DNA of 64,000 nt from CAVQGZ01 sp963714455 (GCA_963714455.1 CAVQON010000014.1:68703-132702); one strand, 5' to 3'. Positions 34,877 through 43,823 are shown, numbered from the stretch's first letter. The notes: generated by a model from the letters alone, not told the origin. Numbers and translations: made by a program.

Positions 34877-36475
34877 GTGATCACCGCCACCGACGTCGAC
34901 GTCCGCGCCGGCAGCCAGCTGCTGCTGCACGGGGCGTCGTTTCGCGTCGGACCCGGCCAGAAGATCGGTCTCGTCGGTCGCAACGGGGCCGGCAAGACCA
35001 CGCTCACCCGCATCCTCGCGGGTGAGTCGCAGCCGGCAGGCGGCACCGTCCACCGCACCGGCACCATCGGCTACCTGCCCCAAGACCCCCGCACCAGCGA
35101 CCCGTCGGTGATCGCCCGCGACCGCATCCTCGGTGCCCGGGGCCTGGACGAGGTGGTGCCCGCGATGCGTGAGGTCGAGCTCGAGCTGGCCGGGACGTCC
35201 GGTGAGAAGCAGGAGCGCGCGATGAAGCGCTACGCCCGGCTGGAGTCCGAGTTCGTCGTACGGGGCGGGTACGCCGCCGAGAGCGAGGCGGCGACGATCG
35301 CCGCCAGCCTGGGTCTGGACGCCCGGGTGCTCGGCCAACCGGTCGGCACCCTGTCCGGTGGGCAGCGGCGCCGGGTCGAGCTGGCACGCATCCTCTTCTC
35401 CGAGTCCGACACCCTGCTGCTGGACGAGCCCACCAACCACCTCGACGCCGACTCGGTGGTGTGGCTGCGCGACTTCTTGCGCTCGTTCGGCGGCGGCATC
35501 GTCGTCATCAGCCACGACACCGCCCTGCTGGAGCGCACCGTGACCGGCGTGTTCCACCTCGACGCCACTCGCGGCGTCATGGACGTCTACGCGATGGGGT
35601 GGTCGGCCTACCTCGAGCAGCGCGAGACCGACGAGCGTCGTCGTCGCCGTGAGCGCGCCAACGCCGAGAAGAAGGCAACCCAGCTCAAGTCGCAGGCCGA
35701 CCGCATGCGGGCCAAGGCCACCAAGGCGACTGCGGCGCAGAACATGGACCGCCGCGCGGCCCGGCTGCTCGCCGGGCTCGAAGGCGCCCGCACGACCGAC
35801 CGTGTCGCCAAGCTGCGCCTGCCGGAGCCGGCCCCCTGCGGGCGCACCCCGCTCACAGCCCGCGAGCTGTCGAAGTCGTACGGGTCGCTGGAGGTGTTCA
35901 CCGACGTCGACCTCGCCATCGACCGGGGCTCGCGAGTCGTGGTGCTCGGGCTCAACGGTGCCGGCAAGACGACCCTGCTGCGCATGCTGGCCGGGGTCGA
36001 GCCGTCCGACACCGGCGCCGTGGAGCCCGGCCACGGCCTCAAGGTCGGCTACTTCGCCCAGGAGCACGAGACGCTCGACATGTCGCAGACCGTGCTGGAG
36101 AACCTGCGCAGCGCTGCTCCGGACATGGACGACACGGGCGTGCGCACCGTCCTCGGCTCCTTCCTCTTCTCCGGCGACGACGCGAACAAGCCGGCGAACG
36201 TGCTCTCCGGCGGTGAGCGCACCCGGCTGGCCCTGGCCACGCTGGTGGTGTCGAGCGCGAACGTGCTGCTGCTGGACGAGCCGACGAACAACCTCGACCC
36301 TGCCTCACGCGCGGAGGTTCTCGACGCGGTACGGCGCTACAAGGGGGCGATCGTGCTGGTCACGCACGACGAGGGGGCGGTGGAGGCACTCGACCCGGAG
36401 CGGGTGCTGCTGCTGCCGGACGGGGTCGAAGACCTGTGGGGTGCCGACTACCTCGACCTGGTCACGCTTGCGTGA
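34877..36475 (+). CDS. ABC-F family ATPase
   Basis: A 532-residue soluble protein with two ABC domains and no membrane segment, so an ABC-F translation factor or ribosome-protection protein. First domain: Walker A GRNGAGKTTLTR near residue 34, LSGGQRRRVELA and LLLDEPTNHLD. Linker with a highly charged coiled-coil (RRRRRERANAEKKATQ). Second domain: LNGAGKTTLLRML, LSGGERTRLALA and LLLDEPTNNLDP. Homologous by position to Rv1473 of M. tuberculosis (from memory). It may protect ribosomes from macrolides or act as a general elongation factor. The start is GTG 34877. Confidence 0.92.
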   Translation: MITATDVDVRAGSQLLLHGASFRVGPGQKIGLVGRNGAGKTTLTRILAGESQPAGGTVHRTGTIGYLPQDPRTSDPSVIARDRILGARGLDEVVPAMREVELELAGTSGEKQERAMKRYARLESEFVVRGGYAAESEAATIAASLGLDARVLGQPVGTLSGGQRRRVELARILFSESDTLLLDEPTNHLDADSVVWLRDFLRSFGGGIVVISHDTALLERTVTGVFHLDATRGVMDVYAMGWSAYLEQRETDERRRRRERANAEKKATQLKSQADRMRAKATKATAAQNMDRRAARLLAGLEGARTTDRVAKLRLPEPAPCGRTPLTARELSKSYGSLEVFTDVDLAIDRGSRVVVLGLNGAGKTTLLRMLAGVEPSDTGAVEPGHGLKVGYFAQEHETLDMSQTVLENLRSAAPDMDDTGVRTVLGSFLFSGDDANKPANVLSGGERTRLALATLVVSSANVLLLDEPTNNLDPASRAEVLDAVRRYKGAIVLVTHDEGAVEALDPERVLLLPDGVEDLWGADYLDLVTLA

Positions 36476-36582
36476 ACACCCGGCGCGTTCGGGCACGGAT
36501 ATCGCCAAGTAGGTGGCGCCGCGACCAGGACCGCCTGATCATGGAGGTCGACGGCGCAGTGCCGTTCCCCCCAGGAGGCACA

Positions 36583-36804
36583 GTGGCCGACACCGAGGCG
36601 AAAGGCACCCGGGTGTCCGGGTCTGCCCGCGACTCGCTCAAGTCTGACCTCAGCGACAAGTACACCAAGGGTGCCAGCATTCGCGACTTGGCCGTCGAGA
36701 CGGGCCGCTCGTACGGGTTCGTCCACCGGCTTCTGGTCGAGGCCGAGGTGCCGCTGCGCGGGCGGGGCGGGGCACCGAAGTCGAGGAAGAAGAAGGCCGA
36801 CTAG
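36583..36804 (+). CDS. small helix-turn-helix protein
   Basis: A 73-residue basic protein with a helix-turn-helix: KGASIRDLAVETGRSYGFVHRLL, split as a recognition helix SYGFVHRLL, and the tail LRGRGG typical of the actinobacterial family to which Rv1473A belongs (from memory). GTG 36583 is chosen because a GGAGG ribosome binding site lies ten to six bases upstream; an ATG at 36541 would add 14 residues that do not match the family. The next gene follows after ten bases. Probably DNA-binding, targets unknown. Confidence 0.85.
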   Translation: MADTEAKGTRVSGSARDSLKSDLSDKYTKGASIRDLAVETGRSYGFVHRLLVEAEVPLRGRGGAPKSRKKKAD

Positions 36805-36814
36805 CGTTCGAGCC

Positions 36815-37606
36815 GTGAAGCTGGCCGACCCCCGCCTCGAGGCGGGCTTCGTCCGTGTGTCCGTGGACGGCCCTCGGGCCGACGTGCGGCTCGTGCGACC
36901 TGAGGCTCGCAACGCCCAGACGCCGGCGACCTGGCGCGCCCTGGCCGCCGTCGGCGAGCTGCTGGCGCCGGACGTCCGCGTGGTCGTGCTCAGCGCCGAG
37001 GGTGCGTCGTTCTCCGCGGGTCTCGACCGGCGCATGCTGGACGGGTCCGGCGTGCCGGGGGAGCCCGCGCTCGCGGACCTGGCTCGCATGCCGGCCGCGC
37101 AGCTCGACGCCACGATCGAGGAGTACCAGCAGGGCTTCACGTGGTGGCGGGAGTCGCCGGCCGTCACGATCGCCGCGGTGCAGGGCCACGCCGTCGGAGC
37201 CGGTTTTCAGCTCGCCTTGGCGTGTGACCTCATGATCTGCGCGGACGACGCGCAGCTGGCCATGCGGGAGACGTCACTGGGGTTGGTTCCCGACCTGGGT
37301 GGGACGGCCCCGTTGCTCGATGCGGTCGGGTACGGCCGAGCGCTGGAGATCTGCGCGACCGGACGCTGGGTGCGCGCGGCCGAGGCCGCCGACCTCGGCA
37401 TCGCCCAGGCCGTCGTCCCGGCGGCGGCGCTGGCGTCGTCCGTGGACGACCTCGTGGCTGCGTTGCTGGCCGCCCCCGCCGGTGCGCTCGTGGCGACGAA
37501 ACGGCTTCTCGGCGGCGCCCGGGGCCGCTCGCGTGCCGAGCAGCGCACCGCCGAGCGCGCCGAGCAGGGTCAGCGGCTGGCCGAGCTGGCCCGGCTGCTG
37601 GCCTGA
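36815..37606 (+). CDS. enoyl-CoA hydratase/isomerase family protein
   Basis: A 263-residue crotonase-fold enzyme. The CoA-binding and oxyanion segments are FSAGLDRRML and GHAVGAGFQLALACDL, followed by ETSLGLVPDLGGTAPL. The first catalytic Glu of classical hydratases is replaced in this stretch, so isomerase or other crotonase-type chemistry is possible. It matches in position the echA12 gene next to the ABC-F gene in M. tuberculosis (from memory). GTG 36815 is ten bases past the HTH gene. Confidence 0.88.
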   Translation: MKLADPRLEAGFVRVSVDGPRADVRLVRPEARNAQTPATWRALAAVGELLAPDVRVVVLSAEGASFSAGLDRRMLDGSGVPGEPALADLARMPAAQLDATIEEYQQGFTWWRESPAVTIAAVQGHAVGAGFQLALACDLMICADDAQLAMRETSLGLVPDLGGTAPLLDAVGYGRALEICATGRWVRAAEAADLGIAQAVVPAAALASSVDDLVAALLAAPAGALVATKRLLGGARGRSRAEQRTAERAEQGQRLAELARLLA

Positions 37607-37702
37607 GCACGTCCCGCTGACTCGTCCGGCGGAACAAGCCCTTGGCCGACGATGTTGGTCTCGTGACGTCGGGGACCTCGCCCGACGGGACGAGGAGGGC
37701 GA

Positions 37703-39589
37703 ATGTCGGGACCCGGCATGTGGATGACGTACCGGTCGATGACCCGGGACCAGTCGGTGAAGGACGCCAAGCTGGCACCGGGCACTGTCCGGCGCGTCGC
37801 GTCGTATGCCCGTCCGTACTCCCGGCCGATCGCGGTCTTTCTCGTCATCGTCGTCATCAGCGCGCAGCTCGTCGTCGCGGCCCCGCTGCTGTTCCAGCGC
37901 ATCGTCGACGACGGCATCCTGGCCGGCAACGGGACGCTGGTGACCCAGCTCGCGATCATCGTGGCGGTGATCGCCGTCGTCGACGCGGGCCTGTCGCTGG
38001 TGGAGCGCTGGTACTCCGCGCGCATCGGTGAAGGCCTGATCTTCGACCTGCGCACCCAGGTGTTCTCCCACGTCCAGCGCCAGCCCATCGCCTTCTTCAC
38101 CCGCGCGCAGACCGGCGCCCTCGTCTCGCGGCTCAACAGCGACGTCATCGGTGCCCAGCAGGCCTTCACCGGCACGCTTGCCGGGGTGGTCTCCAACGGC
38201 ATCAGCGTCGTCGTGATCGTCATCGCGATGCTCGCGCTGTCGTGGCAGGTCACCATCGGGGCGCTGCTGCTGCTGCCGGTCTTCCTCGTGCCCGCCCGCT
38301 GGGTGGGGCGTCGCCTCGCGGCACTGAGCCGCGAGCAGATGGGCCTGAACGCCGAGATGAGCGGCATGATGACCGAACGGTTCAACGTCGCCGGCGCGCT
38401 GCTCGTCAAGCTGTTCGGTCGTCCGGCGCAGGAGAGCGAGCAGTTCTCGTCCCGGGCGTCGCGGGTGCGCGACATCGGCATCACGATCGCCCTGCAGAAC
38501 CGCGCGTTCTTCGTCGCACTCACCCTGGTCACGTCGCTGGCCACGGCGATCGTCTACGGCGTCGGCGGCAACCTGGTGGTCGACGGCACCCTCACTCTGG
38601 GCACGCTGCTGGCCCTGGTCGCGCTGCTGGGACGGCTGTACGGGCCGCTGACCGCGCTCAGCAACGTCCGCATCGACATCATGACCGCGCTCGTCAGCTT
38701 CGAGCGGGTCTTCGAGGTGCTCGACCTCAAGCCCTTGGTCGACGAGGCTCCCGACGCGCGTCCGCTGCCCACCGACGCCGCCGACGTCGAGCTCGACGCC
38801 GTCTCGTTCCGCTACCCCAAGGCCGGCGAGGTGTCGCTGGCGTCGCTGGAGAGCATCGCGACCACGGAGCGTGCAGTAGCCGGCATGACCCTCACCGACA
38901 TCTCGCTCCGGGTCGAGCCGGGGCAGATGGTCGCGCTGGTCGGGCCGTCCGGGGCGGGCAAGACCACACTGACGGCCCTGGTCAGTCGCCTGTACGACCC
39001 GACGTCCGGCTCGGTGCGCATCGGTGGCACCGACCTGCGGGACGCGACCCTCGCCTCGCTCACCGACACGGTCGGCGTGGTGACGCAGGACGCGCACATG
39101 TTCCACGACACCATCCGCAACAACCTGCTCTACGCCCGTCCCGACGCCACCGACGAGCAGGTGTGGGAGGCGTTGCGCGCCGCGCAGGTCGACTCGCTGG
39201 TGGCGGCCCTGCCGGACGGGCTCGACACGATGGTCGGCGACCGTGGCTACCGCCTGTCCGGGGGCGAGAAGCAGCGCATGGCGATCGCCCGGCTGATGCT
39301 CAAGGCGCCCCAGGTCGTGATCCTGGACGAGGCCACCGCGCACCTGGACTCCGAGTCGGAGTCGGCCGTGCAGCGTGCCCTGGACATCGCGCTGGACGGC
39401 CGCACGTCGCTGGTGATCGCGCACCGGCTCTCGACCGTCCGCAACGCCGACACGATCCTCGTGCTCGACGGCGGCCGCATCGTCGCGCGCGGCACGCATG
39501 CCGAGCTGCTCGACGAGGGCGGCCTCTACGCCGACCTGTACCGCACGCAGTTCGCCGACACCGCCCCCGCCGAGCCTGCGTCGGTGTGA
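37703..39589 (+). CDS. ABC transporter, fused permease and ATPase
   Basis: A 628-residue half-transporter with about six membrane helices (residues 40-310) and a C-terminal ATPase. Key motifs are Walker A GPSGAGKTTLTAL near residue 413, Q-loop VTQDAHMFHDT, signature YRLSGGEKQRMA, Walker B VILDEATAHLD and His in VIAHRLSTV. An insertion of about 15 residues between the first ATPase strand and Walker A (AGEVSLASLESIATTE) is larger than usual. ATG 37703 follows a GAGGAGG ribosome binding site. It probably works as a homodimer exporter; substrate unknown. Confidence 0.92.
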   Translation: MSGPGMWMTYRSMTRDQSVKDAKLAPGTVRRVASYARPYSRPIAVFLVIVVISAQLVVAAPLLFQRIVDDGILAGNGTLVTQLAIIVAVIAVVDAGLSLVERWYSARIGEGLIFDLRTQVFSHVQRQPIAFFTRAQTGALVSRLNSDVIGAQQAFTGTLAGVVSNGISVVVIVIAMLALSWQVTIGALLLLPVFLVPARWVGRRLAALSREQMGLNAEMSGMMTERFNVAGALLVKLFGRPAQESEQFSSRASRVRDIGITIALQNRAFFVALTLVTSLATAIVYGVGGNLVVDGTLTLGTLLALVALLGRLYGPLTALSNVRIDIMTALVSFERVFEVLDLKPLVDEAPDARPLPTDAADVELDAVSFRYPKAGEVSLASLESIATTERAVAGMTLTDISLRVEPGQMVALVGPSGAGKTTLTALVSRLYDPTSGSVRIGGTDLRDATLASLTDTVGVVTQDAHMFHDTIRNNLLYARPDATDEQVWEALRAAQVDSLVAALPDGLDTMVGDRGYRLSGGEKQRMAIARLMLKAPQVVILDEATAHLDSESESAVQRALDIALDGRTSLVIAHRLSTVRNADTILVLDGGRIVARGTHAELLDEGGLYADLYRTQFADTAPAEPASV

Positions 39590-39595
39590 CCCCGT

Positions 39596-39613
39596 TGACC
39601 GTCGCAGCGGTCA
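39596..39613. terminator. convergent hairpin after the ABC exporter and SDR genes
   Basis: TGACCG-TCGCAG-CGGTCA forms a perfect six-pair stem in the 21-base gap between convergent stops, with the SDR stop codon in the right arm. It is short but placed correctly for a two-way terminator. Confidence 0.4.
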
Positions 39614-40369
39614 GAGCGATGCCAGCAGGCCGCCGTCCACGGCGACCATCGACCCGGTGACGAACGACGCGGCGGGGGACAGGACGAACGCGGCAACCCG
39701 GGCGAACTCCGCCGGCTCGCCGTAGCGCCGCAGCGGGATCATCGCCTCCCAGCGTGCCCGCGACGCCGCGGCGTCCCCGCTGAGGGCGTCGAGCTCGTCG
39801 AGCCGCTCGGTGCCGATCCGTCCCGGCATGAGCCCGACGACCCGCACCCCGGCGGGGCCGTACTCGTCGGCCAGCTGCTTGGCGACCATGGCCAGCCCGG
39901 GACGCAGACCGTTGGACGTGGCCAGCCCCGGGATCGGCGCCTTGACCGAGGTCGAGAGCACGAAGGCGATGGCCCCGCCCTCGCCCAGGCTGGCCGCCAC
40001 CGTGCGACCCATCCGCACCCCGCCCAGCAACACCGACTCGAAGGCGGCGCGCCACTGGTCGTCGGTTGTCGCCGTGACCGAGCCGGGAGCGGGCCCCCCG
40101 ACGCTGACCAGGGCGCCGTCGAGGCGGCCGAAGCGGGAGACGGCCGCGTCCACCAGTGCCTGAGGCGTCGACGGGTCGGCGTTGTCGGCGACGACGCCGA
40201 GAGCGCGATCAGCCCCCAGCGCCTGCACCGCGGCGTCGACCGAGTCGGCGTGCCGACCCGACACCACCACCCGGGCGCCCTCGTCCACCAGTACCTGGGC
40301 GACCGCCCGGCCCAGCCCACGAGCGGCGCCGGTGACGAGGTACACGCGGTCGGTCAGTCCGAGGTCCAT
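39611..40369 (-). CDS. short-chain dehydrogenase/reductase lacking the Tyr-x3-Lys motif
   Basis: A 252-residue SDR-fold protein. The cofactor motif VTGAARGLGRAVAQ is intact near residue 12 and the catalytic-Ser region reads LSTSVKAP near residue 134. Where classical enzymes have Tyr-x3-Lys, this one has LATSNGLRPGLAMVAK, so neither Tyr nor Lys is present at the expected positions. The C-terminus FVTGSMVAVDGG is normal. The start ATG 40369 gives MDLGLTDRVYLVTG; ATG 40378 adds three residues. Activity is uncertain; such SDRs are known in actinobacteria. Confidence 0.85.
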   Translation of the reverse strand: MDLGLTDRVYLVTGAARGLGRAVAQVLVDEGARVVVSGRHADSVDAAVQALGADRALGVVADNADPSTPQALVDAAVSRFGRLDGALVSVGGPAPGSVTATTDDQWRAAFESVLLGGVRMGRTVAASLGEGGAIAFVLSTSVKAPIPGLATSNGLRPGLAMVAKQLADEYGPAGVRVVGLMPGRIGTERLDELDALSGDAAASRARWEAMIPLRRYGEPAEFARVAAFVLSPAASFVTGSMVAVDGGLLASL

Positions 40370-40403
40370 GTGCGCCATTGTGCGCGCCCGCCTAGCGTCG
40401 GGG

Positions 40404-41156
40404 GTGGTGCGTGGCGAACTGGACGAGGTGCGCGGCTGGCTGGACGCCGCCGCGAGAGTCACCGTGCTCACCGGCGCGGGCGTCTCGACACCCTCGGGCA
40501 TCCCTGACTTCCGGGGACCGAACGGCCTGTGGACGAAGGATCCGGGCGCTGCCGCCATGTTCGACATCGAGTCGTACCGCGCCGACCCTGACCTGCGCCG
40601 CCGCGCCTGGGCGAATCGGCGCGACCATCCCGCCTGGACCGCCGAGCCCAACCCCGCCCACGAGGCGTTCGTGCGCCTGGAGCAGCGCGGACGCCTGCGC
40701 GCCCTGCTCACCCAGAACATCGACGGGCTGCACCAGCGCGCCGGCAGCGACCCTGGGAAGGTGATCGAGCTGCACGGCACGCTGTTCTTCTCCGCCTGCC
40801 TCGAGTGCGGGCACCGCGTGCCGATGCGCGACGTGCTCGCCCGGGTGGACGCCGGCGAGGCCGACCCCCCGTGCGCGGCATGCGGCGGCATCCAGCGCTC
40901 GGCCACTGTCGCGTTCGGGCAGAGCCTCGACCCCGACGTGCTCGACGCCGCCGTGGACGCGGCATCCGACTGCGACGTGTTCGTCGCCGCGGGCACGTCC
41001 CTTCAGGTGAACCCGGCAGCCGGGCTCTGCCGGGTGGCGCTGCGCAGCGGAGCACGCCTCGTCGTGGCGAACGGGTCGCCCACCCCGTACGACTCCCACG
41101 CGCACGCGGTTCTGCGCGACGACCTCACCGAGGTGCTGCCCGCCCTGCTCGCGTAG
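40404..41156 (+). CDS. Sir2 family NAD-dependent protein deacylase
   Basis: A 250-residue sirtuin. It has GAGVSTPSGIPDFRG near residue 24, TQNIDGLH near residue 103 with the NAD-binding Asn and Asp, the catalytic His in ELHG near residue 121 and a zinc site CLEC / CAAC near residues 131 and 156. Removes acetyl or longer acyl groups from lysine using NAD. The alternative start is GTG 40407. It is divergent from the SDR gene with only 34 bases between starts. Confidence 0.93.
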   Translation: MVRGELDEVRGWLDAAARVTVLTGAGVSTPSGIPDFRGPNGLWTKDPGAAAMFDIESYRADPDLRRRAWANRRDHPAWTAEPNPAHEAFVRLEQRGRLRALLTQNIDGLHQRAGSDPGKVIELHGTLFFSACLECGHRVPMRDVLARVDAGEADPPCAACGGIQRSATVAFGQSLDPDVLDAAVDAASDCDVFVAAGTSLQVNPAAGLCRVALRSGARLVVANGSPTPYDSHAHAVLRDDLTEVLPALLA

Positions 41157-41522
41157 GCCGTGCCACGTCGGTCGGGCGAGCCTGGTCGCCGGTGGACGCT
41201 CAGTCACGCGGCGGGCGGTCGCAGGATACGGATGTGCCGGGAAGGTGGGCACGCCCCCGCAGGCGTGACGGGACGAGAAGCCACGTCCGGACGCCCGTGG
41301 GGGGAGTGCCAGCACGCCATACGGTGGCTTCTCATCCCCCCACCGACCCCGATCGGTGGGTTTGTCTCCCTTCACGCCCCACCAGAAGGGTGCAGGTTCC
41401 CGGCACCGAAGCGCCAGCGCCAGCGCCAACCCCAGCGGCTCGGCTCGGCTCGCCGCGAGCGTGCCGGCCCCGCCTGTGGACGGCGAACGTCGCATCAGCC
41501 GCGGGGTCGCGACCATGGCCCC
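41157..41522. other. 366-base intergenic region with stacked stem-loops
   Basis: The only gene-free stretch over 300 bases. It holds at least three inverted repeats: CACGCC/GGCGTG (41250-41267), GAGAAGCCAC/GTGGCTTCTC (41275-41284 with 41324-41333, perfect over ten bases) and CCCACCGA/TCGGTGGG (41339-41360). The last is followed by TTTGT. Short tandem motifs (GCCAGC and CGGCT) occur at 41412-41450. No ORF of convincing coding character is seen. It could hold a structured RNA and the terminator of the sirtuin gene. Confidence 0.5.
41339..41360 (+). terminator. terminator-like hairpin downstream of the sirtuin gene
   Basis: CCCACCGA and TCGGTGGG form a perfect eight-pair GC-rich stem around a six-base loop, followed by TTTGT on the plus strand. 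This is the best-formed intrinsic-terminator-like site in the window, although it lies about 180 bases beyond the sirtuin stop. Confidence 0.55.
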
Positions 41523-42443
41523 ATGAGACGCCTCCCCGAGTCGCTGCGTTCGTTGGCGCTGAGCCAGGAGGGGGTGGTGACGCGGGCGCAGTGCCTCGCC
41601 CACGGGCTCACCTCCCGCCAGGTCGACGCCCTCGGCGGGACAGGAGGACCGGGCAGGCGCTTGCTGCCTCGTGTCTACCTGGTGACGACCGGCGAACCCA
41701 CCCGGCGGCAGCAGATGTGGGCAGGGCTGCTGTACGCCGGGGACGAGGCCCAGATCGCGTCCATCACCTCTCTGGAGGTGTACGGGCTGAAGTACGCCCC
41801 GAACGACGTCCGGGTGCACCTGCTCGTTCCGCACCGGCGCAAGGTCTGTGCACAACCGCCGCTGGTCGTGCACCGCAGCAGCCGTCTGCCGGCACGGCGG
41901 GTGCGGCAGGGACTGCCCACGTCCCCCGTGCCCCGAGCAGCAGTCGACTCCGCACGAGAGGTGGCGCCTCGGGATGCTCGGGCGCTGCTGGCCGAAGTCG
42001 TTCAGCGCAGGCTCACGACCCTCGATGCGCTCTGGCGGGAGGTAGCGGCAGGACACACGAGGGGCGCCGCCCAGGTGCGCCAGGCGCTGCGCGACTTGGG
42101 CTCCGGCGCCGCCTCGGCACCCGAGCTCGACCTGCTCGCGGTCCTTGGTCGCAGCGTCGTCCTACCGCAGCCGGCCGTGAACGAACCGTTGAGTGTCGAC
42201 GGGCGAACCTTGGTGCCGGACCTGTGCTGGCGGGAGGCCAGGCTCGTGGTCGAGGTCGACAGCGCGGAGCACCACGGCTTCGGGCCCGACGCCGACCAGA
42301 CGGCGCAGCGGCGAGCATCCCTGACCGCTGCCGGGTGGACTGTGCTGTCGATCTCGCCGCGCCGGATCAGGGACGACCCGGTGGGGGTGCTGCGCGAGAT
42401 CGAGGCCGCGTACCTCCTGGGTCTCCGCCGCCAGGCGGGATGA
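41523..42443 (+). CDS. AbiEi-like antitoxin domain protein with DUF559-type nuclease domain
   Basis: A 306-residue protein of a type common in actinobacteria. The N-terminal 60 residues form a winged-helix like that of type IV AbiEi antitoxins (SQEGVVTRAQCLAHGLTSRQ), the middle is RRQQMWAGLLYAG to PRAAVDSAREV, and the C-terminal 100 residues resemble the DUF559/Vsr-like PD-(D/E)xK fold: PELDLLAVL, VPDLCW, LVVEVDSAEHH. The Asp and the Glu-Val-Asp are plausible metal ligands. No toxin partner (AbiEii) is adjacent. Function is unknown. ATG 41523 starts a good RRLPESLRSLALSQ N-terminus. Confidence 0.75.
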   Translation: MRRLPESLRSLALSQEGVVTRAQCLAHGLTSRQVDALGGTGGPGRRLLPRVYLVTTGEPTRRQQMWAGLLYAGDEAQIASITSLEVYGLKYAPNDVRVHLLVPHRRKVCAQPPLVVHRSSRLPARRVRQGLPTSPVPRAAVDSAREVAPRDARALLAEVVQRRLTTLDALWREVAAGHTRGAAQVRQALRDLGSGAASAPELDLLAVLGRSVVLPQPAVNEPLSVDGRTLVPDLCWREARLVVEVDSAEHHGFGPDADQTAQRRASLTAAGWTVLSISPRRIRDDPVGVLREIEAAYLLGLRRQAG

Positions 42444-42455
42444 CCAGCGGACGGG

Positions 42456-43259
42456 TTACGACGGGGAGTGCTCGGCGTCCGCGGCGGCCGGGCGGGCGGT
42501 GCCGGGATCTGCGGGGCGGGCGGCGCGCTCGGCGCTGTCCTTGCGGGCCAGCAGCACGAAGCCGACCACTGCCACGATGCCGAACAAGAACCACTGCACC
42601 GCGTAGATCAGGCTCGGCCCGGCGCTGAGCCGGGGAGCCGGGATGGCGATCAGCGCGTCGTCCTCAGCGGGGCGCTGCTCGACGCGTTCGAGCCACACCG
42701 GGGCGAGGTCGTCGTCCAGCTGGGTGTCGAGCTCGGCCAGGTCGACGAACCGGATGGACGGCGGGGTCGAGTCCGAGTCGAGGCCGGAGCCCTGCCCCGA
42801 CTCGCTGAGCCGCACGCGGCCGGTCAGCTCCACGACCGTGTCGACGGGCGGCGGCACCGCTACCTCGCCGGTCGATCGGGTGGCCGTGGGGACGAAGCCC
42901 CGGTCGACGAGCACCGCCGAGCCGTCGTCGAGCACCAGGGGGGCCAGGGCGTGCACCCCTGACTGGCCTTCCACCGAACGCAGGCGCAGCGCCAGCTCGG
43001 CCGTCGGGTCGAAGGTGCCTCGTACGGTCACCGTGCGCCACTGCACGTCGTCGGAGACCTCGTCTGGCGTCGTGGCTGCGTCGACCACGGAGTCCAGCGG
43101 GGCCGGCGGTGACTCGAGCGCAGAACGGATCGCCTCGTTGCGCTCGCCTCGCTGCTGGTAGCGGTCGAGCTGCCACAACCCCAGCAGCACGCAGGCGACC
43201 GCCATCACCGTCGCGAACGCCAGCAGGCTCAGCCCGCGGCGCGTCCGGAACAGACCCAT
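42456..43259 (-). CDS. SURF1 family cytochrome oxidase biogenesis protein
   Basis: A 267-residue membrane protein with two hydrophobic helices: residues 9-28 (LSLLAFATVMAVACVLLGLW) and residues 219-240 (YAVQWFLFGIVAVVGFVLL), flanking a periplasmic-side domain with WRTVTVRGTFDP and VLVDRGFVP. SURF1 helps insert heme A in cytochrome c oxidase, which fits the presence of ctaA and ctaB elsewhere in the window. A proline/alanine-rich tail of about 25 residues follows the last helix. It stands next to a DUF3099 gene on the same strand. Confidence 0.9.
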   Translation of the reverse strand: MGLFRTRRGLSLLAFATVMAVACVLLGLWQLDRYQQRGERNEAIRSALESPPAPLDSVVDAATTPDEVSDDVQWRTVTVRGTFDPTAELALRLRSVEGQSGVHALAPLVLDDGSAVLVDRGFVPTATRSTGEVAVPPPVDTVVELTGRVRLSESGQGSGLDSDSTPPSIRFVDLAELDTQLDDDLAPVWLERVEQRPAEDDALIAIPAPRLSAGPSLIYAVQWFLFGIVAVVGFVLLARKDSAERAARPADPGTARPAAADAEHSPS

Positions 43260-43305
43260 GCTCAGACGGTAGATCCTCGCGTTCGCGCAGCCGTCGCCTG
43301 GGGCG

Positions 43306-43620
43306 TCAGCGCGGCGAGGACTGCTCGACGGCCGGCCCCGCGGGCAGCGCGGGCATCGAGAAGTCGGGGGTCACCGGCTCCAGGGTCTTGCCGACCCGCT
43401 CGCGTCCCGCGTTGGCCCCCACGACGCCGAGGTAGGGCAGCAGCACCGCCCCGGCCACCAGCACCCACCGCGGCCAGCCCGGGACGAAGATCGCGCCGAC
43501 GAAGCAGGCGGTGCGCACTCCCATGGTCCAGAGGTAGCGCCGCGTGCGCATGGCCAGGTCGTCGGTCAGCGACGTGGGGGCGGAGGTGATGCTTGCGACC
43601 GCCTGCGTGCGTCGCGCCAT
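43306..43620 (-). CDS. DUF3099 domain-containing small membrane protein
   Basis: A 104-residue protein with one or two membrane helices: TMGVRTACFVGAIFVPGWPRW and VLVAGAVLLPYLGVVGAN. The stretch RTRRYLWTMGVRT is the DUF3099 signature, common in actinobacteria. The start is ATG 43620; a GTG at 43632 would add four residues. It is 46 bases upstream of the SURF1 start and on the same strand. Function unknown. Confidence 0.85.
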   Translation of the reverse strand: MARRTQAVASITSAPTSLTDDLAMRTRRYLWTMGVRTACFVGAIFVPGWPRWVLVAGAVLLPYLGVVGANAGRERVGKTLEPVTPDFSMPALPAGPAVEQSSPR

Positions 43621-43823
43621 GTGCCACCTCACCCGTTCGCACGACGCCTCGAACGCCGTGGCTACACGCTACGTCCGGCGACCCGGCGGTGCCAGAGATG
43701 GGTGGGGAGTGAATCGCTCGCACCGCGACGGCCCGGGCCCGGGTGAGCAGCAGGTGTAGTACGCGACGCAGGATTCCGGCAGGATGGCGCGCAGCCGCAC
43801 CATCAGGGACGAGAGGAAGACGC

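Noticed and set aside
41250..41360. A 6C-type small RNA
   Set aside because: Only one run of six cytosines is seen and the two C-loop stems expected for that RNA are not formed.
43733..43745. CCCGGGCCCGGG palindrome upstream of dodecin as an operator
   Set aside because: Such GC-only palindromes are frequent by chance in this composition and it is not tied to a promoter.
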